A DNA stretch of 6,231 bases from Thiomargarita sp. (GTDB taxonomy: Bacteria; Pseudomonadota; Gammaproteobacteria; Beggiatoales; Beggiatoaceae): NCBI GenBank assembly GCA_030618965.1, contig JAUXCJ010000077.1, forward strand, positions 1 to 6,231, given 5' to 3'. Below the pieces are notes generated by a model, which was given only the letters and a program-made list of their open reading frames with translations, was not told the origin of the DNA and ran no database searches. Below are positions 1 to 5,485 of the stretch, in pieces. A program made the translations under genes and the position numbers. Numbering within the stretch: the stretch's first letter is position 1; each line of letters begins with the position of its first letter.

Positions 1-9
1 CTACAAAAA

Positions 10-82
10 ACACTAATAAATATTTATTCTAAAAATAACGATTAATTATATTAACTATTACTTAATTTGTGCTTCAGTATAT
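10..82. repeat. Left copy of a split direct repeat (partner 1324-1416)
   Basis: Positions 10-51 match 1324-1365 at 40 of 42 bases, with differences only at 18 and 40. Positions 55-82 match 1390-1416 with two mismatches and one gap. The two blocks are 3 bases apart here and 24 bases apart in the partner. On the minus strand the second block still spells the Leu-Lys-His-Lys end of the 191-aa protein encoded at 1397-1972, then runs to a different stop. An in-frame TAG lies just upstream, so only a remnant of that 3' end remains. Bases 83-148 hold no gene that I can see. Confidence 0.8.
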
Positions 83-148
83 TATAGAAATCCTAAATTA
101 TTTGTAAATCAGATCTCAAAGGTTTTGGAAACTTCTGAGGTTTTTGCC

Positions 149-401
149 CTAATGGTGAAAAGTTATATTTTGTCCCGCTTTAGGATTAATCTTGATTGAA
201 TAGGCGAAAGAAGTGGCAGGATTACCATTAAATTCAACATGAACAGTTGCAGAATGGCCAACAGTAGTTACTACTGTTTTTCCCTTTGAATTTTCAACAT
301 GAACCCTTGTAGAAGAGCCAACAGTAATAGTTGTTCTTGCAAAGGTATTGTGCTTGCACCTGCCATAAGTATCAGAGCTATTAAGCTGATTTTTGATACA
401 T
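149..401 (-). pseudogene. Frameshifted remnant of a small secreted repeat protein
   Basis: No single frame is open, but two frames together read as one exported protein. ATG at 399-401 is followed after a few bases by a frame reading SKISLIALILMAGASTIP, a typical signal-peptide core. A second shift leads to a frame starting ARTTITVGSSTRVHVE and ending at a TAG at 149-151. One missing base near codon 2 and one near the signal cleavage site would restore a continuous protein of about 83 residues. The mature part holds two 20-residue repeats with the pattern VG-S-VHVE, visible in the DNA as similar stretches 60 bases apart (about 231-268 and 291-328). Alternating polar and hydrophobic residues suggest beta strands. 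A terminator lies between it and the gene at 526-1083, and no promoter is evident, so it is probably silent. A sequencing error is the main alternative. Confidence 0.6.
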
Positions 402-445
402 TGGCTTTAGTTCCAACAAAATTGAAAGGATTGATCTAAAACACA

Positions 446-481
446 AAAACCCAGTTTTTTTGATTAAAAAAACTGGGTTTT
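446..481 (-). terminator. Rho-independent terminator after the 41-residue-repeat gene
   Basis: This is a perfect 16-bp inverted repeat (446-461 against 466-481) with a 4-base loop. The stem has a GC core (CCCAG/CTGGG) with A/T runs at both ends. On the minus strand it begins 44 bases after the stop at 526 and is followed by a T-rich tail (TTTTTGTGTTTT). The plus-strand reading also ends in T residues, so it could act in both directions. Confidence 0.85.
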
Positions 482-525
482 GTTACTACTTAAATGATAG
501 TCGCTTTTAAAGCAATATGACTCGC

Positions 526-1083
526 TTATTCACCAGCATGAACTCTGACACCAACAGCACTGGTTGTGACATTGTTACCTGAGCCGTTAGTATAGCTCTT
601 AGCTATGATCTTCCCAGTATTTTTAGCAGTGATACCACTTAGTTTACCGTACTTCCCAGCAGTTACACTCGCACCAATTGCAGTTGTGGTGACTGTGTTG
701 TTTGATCCTCCTGTCTTGCTGTATGCAGAAACAGCACCGGTATTTGTAACTTTAGCATTAATAATTCTGCCGCCATTCTTCGCAGCTAAGTTAGCGCCTG
801 TTGCAGTTGTAGTGACCGTGTTGTTTGATCCTCCTGTTTCGCTGAGTGCAGAAACAGCACCTGTATTTTTCACTTTCGGATTAACAATACCAGAACCACT
901 ACCAGTCGTTTGAACATTGACACCTGCGGCAGTAGTTTTTACCTTGTTATTACTACCCTTGGTTTTAGAAATAGCACTTACATTAGCTAAATTCTGAATA
1001 GCCGCACCAGCAGCAAAAACAGAAGGAGCAGAAGACAAAAGCATAGCAGAAGCAGCGAAACCAGCAATTAACAATTTTTTCAT
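526..1083 (-). CDS. Secreted protein with four 41-residue repeats
   Basis: This 185-aa protein has a clear Sec signal peptide: MKK, a hydrophobic core to about residue 18, and probable cleavage after Ala24 (VFA/A). The mature protein is almost entirely tandem repeats. Units begin near residues 32, 73, 114 and 155 at a 41-residue period. The core pattern is NTGAVSA-S-TGGSNNTVTTTA-GA. Units 2 and 3 are nearly identical, and the first and last have diverged. Composition is rich in Gly, Ser, Thr, Asn, Val and Ala, with no Cys and few charges. This suggests a beta-solenoid or amyloid-like fibre exported to the periplasm or cell surface. The G-S-x-N-x-V pattern recalls curlin repeats, but the period (curlin is about 22) and the Gln positions do not fit, so no family is assigned. 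AAGGAT (1092-1097) lies 8 bases before the ATG. It has its own promoter, long leader and terminator, so it is probably monocistronic. Confidence 0.9.
   Translation of the reverse strand: MKKLLIAGFAASAMLLSSAPSVFAAGAAIQNLANVSAISKTKGSNNKVKTTAAGVNVQTTGSGSGIVNPKVKNTGAVSALSETGGSNNTVTTTATGANLAAKNGGRIINAKVTNTGAVSAYSKTGGSNNTVTTTAIGASVTAGKYGKLSGITAKNTGKIIAKSYTNGSGNNVTTSAVGVRVHAGE
529..990 (-). repeat. Four tandem 123-bp coding repeats
   Basis: The repeat region of the 526-1083 gene has a 123-base period (41 codons). The best-conserved pair is 622-744 and 745-867. For example, the stretch starting ttgcagttgt at 678 recurs at 801 with only a few substitutions. Such near-identical tandem units can expand or contract by slippage or recombination, changing the protein in 41-residue steps. 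Confidence 0.85.
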
Positions 1084-1120
1084 TAGAGTTTATCCTTATT
1101 TAAAGTTGTATGTAGTAATC

Positions 1121-1152
1121 AGGGCAAGCATCAATACTAATTTTGCTGCCCT
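1121..1152 (-). other. Weak hairpin in the leader of the repeat-protein gene
   Basis: AGGGC-a-AGCA (1121-1130) can pair with TGCTGCCCT (1144-1152) around a bulged A and a 13-base loop. It lies in the predicted leader of about 114 bases between the promoter and the start at 1083. Flanking it are near-repeats of TGTAGTAATG(TT)AGGG at 1111-1124 and 1165-1180. A regulatory role is only a guess. Of the 313 bases between the two genes (1084-1396), the rest holds the promoter, the direct repeat and a palindrome, and no small gene that I can support. Confidence 0.3.
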
Positions 1153-1203
1153 TGTAATGTTACTTGTAGTAATGTTAGGGTTTAGTTGTTTCCCTTGATA
1201 GTA

Positions 1204-1232
1204 ACTATTGATCAATTATTTCTGCTTGTCAA
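1204..1232 (-). promoter_or_regulatory. Sigma-70-type promoter for the 526-1083 gene
   Basis: On the minus strand, a perfect TTGACA -35 box (1227-1232) is followed by a 17-base spacer and AATAGT (1204-1209), a 4/6 match to the -10 consensus. Transcription would start near 1197, giving a leader of about 114 bases. Confidence 0.55.
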
Positions 1233-1323
1233 CAAAACAACTAACAAAATGTTCTTTATTTTGGCACAGTTAAATAATACATTGATTATATTGGTTATAT
1301 TAACCATAAATTAATCATTCAGC

Positions 1324-1416
1324 ACACTAATGAATATTTATTCTAAAAATAACAATTAATTATATGTCATAAATATGACATAGATTCCCCTATTGCTTAT
1401 TTATGCTTCAGTATAT
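1324..1416. repeat. Right copy of the split direct repeat, overlapping a gene end
   Basis: This is the partner of 10-82. Block 1324-1365 lies in the intergenic region. Block 1390-1416 covers the stop and last codons of the 191-aa gene. The 24 bases between the blocks contain most of a palindrome that the left copy lacks. The arrangement suggests that a segment carrying a gene 3' end and the following intergenic sequence was duplicated, which makes the intervening 1.3 kb a unit that recombination could delete or amplify. Confidence 0.8.
1363..1382. promoter_or_regulatory. Operator-like palindrome
   Basis: TATGTCAT (1363-1370) and ATGACATA (1375-1382) form perfect 8-base arms around AAAT. The size and symmetry suit a dimeric repressor site, but it lies about 130 bases upstream of the predicted -35 box of the 526-1083 gene and just past the stop of the 191-aa gene. 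Its absence from the otherwise similar left repeat copy is notable. The binding protein is unknown. Confidence 0.4.
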
Positions 1417-1972
1417 ATAAGAGTCGCTTGTTTTGTGCGGCTTTTAATTTTTTCCTTAATGCCGTTTCTATTGAGAAGGACTGTGGCACAAACATTCTCC
1501 AACAAGATTTTTCCGTCGCAAATGATAATGGGATTCCAAATCTTAGATTTTTAGACATAATAATAGTGGACAAAGTCATTCTTGATGAACTGTTACCCCC
1601 TGCCCCCAATAAAAAACCACTAATTCGCCCTTTTTTAGGCACATTATTTAATCCTAGCAGAAAACGGATTTGACAATTTGACCATAAACCTTCAGTCTCA
1701 ACCCCTAATTGAGTCGTTGGTAATTCTGCGAGAGTTTTTGTCAAATAACTCTTATCACCCGCAGCAGAGGGGGTAGGTTCTTGATTTCCAAATAAACCTT
1801 TTGAAAATGATGGAACTGGTTCCTTATTTCCAATAATAGCAGAGTGGGCTTTCGTATTATGTTGATAATCAAGCTGATCACCATTTGCACTATTGAGATT
1901 TTTTATAGCATCAGCGAATACCGATGATGCTGATAAGAGCAGAATCGCAGCCACTAATTTATAAGTTGGCAT
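1397..1972 (-). CDS. Secreted 191-aa protein of unknown function
   Basis: I do not recognise a family. I chose the ATG at 1972 over one 48 bases upstream because a GGAGA site sits 8 bases before it and the protein then opens with a proper signal peptide: MPTYK, a Leu/Ala-rich core, and cleavage after Ala20 (VFA/D). Residues 21-90 are polar and look disordered, with a 14-residue-spaced duplication of GNKEPVPS (48-55) and GNQEPTPS (62-69). Residues 95-165 are more hydrophobic and probably folded. They contain Cys100 and Cys157, which could form a disulfide in the periplasm, and a Gly/Ser-rich turn (GAGGNSSSR, 123-131). Residues 172-191 form a strongly basic, Lys/Arg-rich tail. It has its own promoter just after the Clp-like gene. 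Its last codons lie inside a direct repeat, so the native C-terminus may have been altered by duplication. Confidence 0.75.
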   Translation of the reverse strand: MPTYKLVAAILLLSASSVFADAIKNLNSANGDQLDYQHNTKAHSAIIGNKEPVPSFSKGLFGNQEPTPSAAGDKSYLTKTLAELPTTQLGVETEGLWSNCQIRFLLGLNNVPKKGRISGFLLGAGGNSSSRMTLSTIIMSKNLRFGIPLSFATEKSCWRMFVPQSFSIETALRKKLKAAQNKRLLYILKHK

Positions 1973-1980
1973 TATGAATA

Positions 1981-1985
1981 TCTCC
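1981..1985 (-). promoter_or_regulatory. Ribosome binding site that fixes the start at 1972
   Basis: On the minus strand GGAGA lies 8 bases before the ATG at 1970-1972. It supports the signal-peptide start rather than the upstream in-frame ATG at 2020. Confidence 0.75.
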
Positions 1986-2057
1986 AAATTTAGCTGATTA
2001 AAAGTGAGCAATGCCCACACTGAAAATAATGCTTTAAAAACGAAACGCTATTTAAAT

Positions 2058-2085
2058 ACTATACCAGCCTATCCGACTTTGCCAA
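2058..2085 (-). promoter_or_regulatory. Sigma-70-type promoter for the 191-aa gene
   Basis: On the minus strand, TTGGCA (2080-2085) and TATAGT (2058-2063) each match 5/6 of the consensus and are separated by 16 bases. The predicted start near 2051 gives a leader of about 79 bases. The promoter begins 10 bases after the stop of the Clp-like gene. I see no terminator between them, so some read-through is possible. Confidence 0.65.
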
Positions 2086-2094
2086 AGTTTGCTC

Positions 2095-5000
2095 TCATTT
2101 ATCCACTGGCAATTGTACATACCAAAGCAAAGCCCATTCATTAGCTTCCAACACTGTACGATTTAACAAGCCCGTGCGTAAATCGCTTAATACCCCCGCC
2201 TTTTCATCAAGTGCATAATGACGAATAATTTGTAATTGTTGCGCCCTCCCCCTTAATCCCCCTCCCGCTGGGAGGGGGCTAGGGGGAGGGATTAAACTCA
2301 CTTGGATAGGTAGCGCATTTTCGTTAGGCGGGTGAAATAAGTGAATACCCTCTTCGAGACTTAATAATGTCCGTAAGCGTGGGCCTTTCATTTCTAAGCA
2401 GCGAAAACCCTGCTCAGTCTCCAACTGGCGCGTAGTTTCTATGCCTAAATAAGCCAATGCCTTTTCATAACTATTCAAGAGATAATCTAAAGCTTTGTCA
2501 CCGCCGCCATGCACTCGTGAATGCAGCCTTAAGCTCACTTTATCCAGCATATTCTGTTCCAAACCTAAACCAAAAAAGCTAATAAAGCGAGCCTTCATTA
2601 ATAAACTTAACCAATGACTTTGAGATTCTTTAATTAGTTTAGGCGCGAGTACATAAATTTCTTCTAAGTAATCACGTATATCCTGATAGGCATAAAAATC
2701 AGCGTTTTTAATATTTTCACCGTATTTAGAAGAGAACTTGACGGTCGTTTTTTCCTTATTAAAAGAGGCTTCATTTGGATCTCGCGCCGTTTCCATACCC
2801 CATAAAATATCATCTAATTGTTCTTTAATATCAAAAACAGTTTCTTGCATTGTCAATAAAAACCGTATATCCTCACTAGCAGCAGAATCCAGTTCAACAC
2901 CAGCCTTATCCCGTAAAGCATAAAGTCTTTCTCTTAAATCCAAAACCAAATCAGATAAATTCCTCACATTTTCCAATGTCATCTCAATTGGCTTAGATAT
3001 GGCTTTTTCCCGTGACACCGGCACCAAAGCTGTGATCTGAGGCTGTAAACGCTCATTTACCCAGTCAATATCTAATAAAATAGGGTGCGTCGCGCTTATT
3101 TCCACTAATTGTCTTGCAGCCAGTGCAGTCAAATCGCGCTCAATAGCTCTTTTAAGAGCACGTCCACCCAAAACTGCATCAAATCCTCGTTGGGCGACTT
3201 CTAGCAATGCCTTTTCGGAAATATTCAAAATCGTTGTTCGTCGTACAAAACCATCACGTTGCAATAAACTGTCCAATTGCAGGCGAGTAATCGCAACAGC
3301 ATCTGGCAATGCCAAAGCATTAAACACAACCATACGATCAATACGATTCAATAGTTCAGGCCGAAAAAAGTCCTCAACAGCAGCCCGATAGCTACTGGCT
3401 TGATTTTTAACATCCCTTTCAACAAAACCCAGATGACGGCTGGCTTGCTCAGCCCCTAAATTGGAAGTCAAAATAATAATGGTATTTGTAAAATCAGTGG
3501 TACGCCCCAAGACATCTGTCAGCCGTCCCTCTCCTAAAACTTGCAACAATAAATCATGTATAGCGGGATGTGCTTTTTCTATTTCATCCAACAATAGAAT
3601 AGAAAAAGGTTGATGACGCACTTGCATCGTCAGCAAGCCATCAGGTCGTCCCCAACTACCAATCAATCGTCCAACATCCGCATCTGTTACAAATTCATTC
3701 ATATCCAAGCGGATTAATTGCGACTCTTTAGCAAATAAATAACGAGTCAACACCTTAGCCGCTTGGGTTTTACCAACACCAGTGGGACCAATAAAAAGCA
3801 AAGTACTGATTGGTTTTTTAGGATCTTGCAGCCCCGCCTTAACTGTTTGTATCACATCAACAAGACTATTGACAGCCTCAGCTTGACCAATTAATTGAGC
3901 CGAAAGGCTTTGTTCAACTTTTTTTCTAGCTAAGGTTTTTTTACGATCAAGCACCGAGCTACTCATCTGAGTTATTTCACTAATGGCTGTTTCAACCTGT
4001 TCAACACCTACTTTGCGATAACGATACTTAGCAGCCAGTCGCTCAAGGAAAGCAACCACATTGCCCGGCCTAGCCATGCCCCGTAACACCGAATGTGTTA
4101 AAGCAAATATCCGTTCTATCGCCTCATTATCAATTTCGCACTCATGTAGTAGTTCCAAACGTCCGCGTGCCTTAAGCGCAATACGGGCTGTATCTACTAA
4201 GCTTGGTTCATTTAGACGAAAGATTTGACACAAATCAGCAAAACGGCGATCCGTCTCCATAACCACGTTCCATTCTTCAGGAGTCACCTCAGCAATGAAA
4301 GTCAATGCCCGTTCTTCCAAATAAGGTTTAAGCACATCACTGAGAGTCATAGAATTTTGGGCACTTTTACCCACACGAAAAAATGCAACCAGGTTATCAA
4401 CAAACAAGCGCGGTCGTTGGCTAGGTGGATTACGTTTAATCATATAATCTAAAATTGACTCAAATCGCCGCTGCCACATACCAACAATGCTCATACCAGA
4501 AATTACGCGATTAGGATCAATATGCCAAATTGTCGCCTTTTTAGCCTTACTTTCTTGCGCTTGAAGATAACGATAAAAACTTTCATGCAATAAAGTAGTG
4601 CGCCCACAGCCAGGGGGACCTACAATAACAATGGCTGTCATCCTTGACCCAAAAATCAAGCTACTTAATCTTTCCACCTCAGCATCATGCAAACTATCTC
4701 GGCTCAAATTATTCGGATAATCATCCCGCAAATTAGAACCTACGCGAGCGAGTTCAGCAGCACCAGAAAATTTTTCTGCCTGTCCGCTAACAGAGGCAAA
4801 CCACGCATCTATTTGTTCTTCAAATGGAAAGATTGCCGGTTTAGTATTAATATTGACAGAAATGCTCGTCACAAATTCTCCGCCATGGGCATAATAGTCG
4901 TTGGGAGAAAAATCGTCAGGGTTATTTTTGCGCTCTTCTAGTAAACGATCACGCACAATTGCGGTTAATTGCTCGCTAAAACTACCATCTTTCAAAATAT

Positions 5001-5391
5001 TCTTACTAAGAATAGCGAAAAAATTATCAAATTGAGGCAAGCAAAGGATTTGATGACCTTTAAGTGAAAAACGTACAATCAGAAAATCACCAAAAATCGT
5101 ATGGTGGCCAAGAGTAAAACAGAGTTTTTTCCGTTCAAACTTAAGTTGAGGATTAAAACTAAACCATAGCAAGTCATCAATAGTCTTACGCTCCGTCTCA
5201 AAAGCACGAAATTGTCGGCGCACCTCTTTACTAAGTAAATCCACGGCATCACGAAACCGTTTAGCACTACTGTGAGGACTATCTAAAAACAAGGGACGTA
5301 AGTCGTAACCGTTTTTTGAAGGGCTTACTAAAACTGGAAATTCTAGAGAAACTGAAGGCATGAAAGGCATTTTAGCACATATGAGTGCCAT
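2095..5391 (-). CDS. Clp/Hsp100-type double AAA+ ATPase with a C-terminal RF2-like domain
   Basis: This 1098-aa protein has no signal peptide and should be cytoplasmic. Residues 1-240 are an unrecognised N-terminal domain, not the usual Clp N repeats. AAA+ module 1 (about 240-470) aligns with ClpB/ClpA D1 but is degenerate: Walker A is GPPGCGRT (258-265, Arg for Lys), Walker B is LFVDN (329-333, Asn for Glu), and the KYRG pore loop reads SIVG (301-304); the DRRF arginine finger (381-384) remains. No ClpB middle coiled coil follows. Module 2 (about 490-780) is catalytically intact: GPTGVGKT (535-542), LLLDE (599-603), sensor Asn644, Arg683 and sensor-2 Arg744. Its GYVG pore loop is replaced by GSWGRPDG (578-585), and LGF (654-656) sits where ClpA/ClpC carry their ClpP-binding loop. 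After a helical stretch (about 803-870), residues 951-1098 resemble RF2 without GGQ and SPF. The start is uncertain: ATGs at 5391, 5370 and 5361, none with a good ribosome site. Confidence 0.9.
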   Translation of the reverse strand: MALICAKMPFMPSVSLEFPVLVSPSKNGYDLRPLFLDSPHSSAKRFRDAVDLLSKEVRRQFRAFETERKTIDDLLWFSFNPQLKFERKKLCFTLGHHTIFGDFLIVRFSLKGHQILCLPQFDNFFAILSKNILKDGSFSEQLTAIVRDRLLEERKNNPDDFSPNDYYAHGGEFVTSISVNINTKPAIFPFEEQIDAWFASVSGQAEKFSGAAELARVGSNLRDDYPNNLSRDSLHDAEVERLSSLIFGSRMTAIVIVGPPGCGRTTLLHESFYRYLQAQESKAKKATIWHIDPNRVISGMSIVGMWQRRFESILDYMIKRNPPSQRPRLFVDNLVAFFRVGKSAQNSMTLSDVLKPYLEERALTFIAEVTPEEWNVVMETDRRFADLCQIFRLNEPSLVDTARIALKARGRLELLHECEIDNEAIERIFALTHSVLRGMARPGNVVAFLERLAAKYRYRKVGVEQVETAISEITQMSSSVLDRKKTLARKKVEQSLSAQLIGQAEAVNSLVDVIQTVKAGLQDPKKPISTLLFIGPTGVGKTQAAKVLTRYLFAKESQLIRLDMNEFVTDADVGRLIGSWGRPDGLLTMQVRHQPFSILLLDEIEKAHPAIHDLLLQVLGEGRLTDVLGRTTDFTNTIIILTSNLGAEQASRHLGFVERDVKNQASSYRAAVEDFFRPELLNRIDRMVVFNALALPDAVAITRLQLDSLLQRDGFVRRTTILNISEKALLEVAQRGFDAVLGGRALKRAIERDLTALAARQLVEISATHPILLDIDWVNERLQPQITALVPVSREKAISKPIEMTLENVRNLSDLVLDLRERLYALRDKAGVELDSAASEDIRFLLTMQETVFDIKEQLDDILWGMETARDPNEASFNKEKTTVKFSSKYGENIKNADFYAYQDIRDYLEEIYVLAPKLIKESQSHWLSLLMKARFISFFGLGLEQNMLDKVSLRLHSRVHGGGDKALDYLLNSYEKALAYLGIETTRQLETEQGFRCLEMKGPRLRTLLSLEEGIHLFHPPNENALPIQVSLIPPPSPLPAGGGLRGRAQQLQIIRHYALDEKAGVLSDLRTGLLNRTVLEANEWALLWYVQLPVDK
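2098..2541 (-). other. RF2-like C-terminal domain lacking GGQ
   Basis: Residues 951-1098 carry release-factor motifs in the right order. VHGGGDKALDYLLNSYEKAL (960-979) resembles the RF2 stretch around GSGGTEAQDWASML. LSLEEGIHLFH (1010-1020) resembles RF2 LRTETGVHRLV. QIIRHYALDEKAGVLSDLRT (1054-1073), followed by GLLNRTVLEAN, resembles RF2 QIRSYVLDDSRIKDTRTG and the residues after it. The SPF stop-codon motif that follows GVHR in RF2 is absent (PPNEN here). The whole GGQ segment, about 100 residues in RF2, is missing. The comparison is from memory of E. coli RF2, not a computed alignment. It implies a release-factor fold kept for binding rather than for peptidyl-tRNA hydrolysis. Confidence 0.65.
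2244..2290. repeat. GC-rich double palindrome inserted in frame in a gene
   Basis: Two nested perfect stems occur: 2244-2252 (CCCTCCCCC) with 2282-2290, and 2258-2266 (CCCCCTCCC) with 2270-2278 around a 3-base loop. The sequence is almost pure C then G, unlike the AT-rich surroundings. On the minus strand it is read through as Pro/Gly/Arg-rich residues, roughly LIPPPSPLPAGGGLRGRA (1033-1050). This has the look of the short palindromic repeats usually scattered between genes in Proteobacteria. Here it sits inside an open frame without breaking it. Confidence 0.85.
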
Positions 5392-5434
5392 GCCTAGTGG
5401 AGGAGGGCGGAAATTTCTAGGGCATTGAGATTGA

Positions 5435-5465
5435 GAAATCCGATTTTTTGGAAAAATCGGATTTC
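5435..5465. terminator. Strong hairpin between the glycine-zipper and Clp-like genes
   Basis: A perfect 14-bp stem (5435-5448 with 5452-5465) encloses a 3-base loop. It lies 20 bases past the stop at 5486 on the minus strand, so it should end that transcript. However, the run of five T residues follows the stem on the plus strand, where no gene ends. On the minus strand the stem is followed by TCAATCTC. It may be a weak or bidirectional terminator, or a structure in the leader of the Clp-like gene, for which I find no clear promoter in the 94-base gap. Confidence 0.6.
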
Positions 5466-5485
5466 TTTTTACAACTAACTATTTA

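Noticed and set aside
605..913. Open plus-strand frame with hydrophobic, repetitive protein
   Set aside because: It is the complement of the tandem-repeat gene, inherits its 123-base periodicity and has no ribosome site of its own.
529..990. CRISPR array
   Set aside because: The repeats are contiguous 123-base coding units in frame, with no short repeat/variable spacer pattern.
526..1083. Curlin (CsgA) assignment
   Set aside because: The 41-residue period and the lack of the regularly spaced Gln residues do not match curlin repeats, and no csg partner genes are visible.
1428..1673. Open plus-strand frame opposite the 191-aa gene
   Set aside because: The minus-strand gene has a promoter, ribosome site and signal peptide. 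The plus frame has none of these.
2098..2541. Functional peptide release factor
   Set aside because: The GGQ catalytic segment and the SPF codon-reading motif are both missing, so catalysis of release is not supported.
5079..5267. Small minus-strand frame inside the Clp-like gene
   Set aside because: It overlaps the N-terminal part of the large gene in another frame, with no independent support.
2095..5391. Annotation as ClpB disaggregase or type VI secretion ClpV
   Set aside because: There is no ClpB middle domain, the N-terminal domain is different, the first ATPase module is degenerate, and no secretion genes are in the window.
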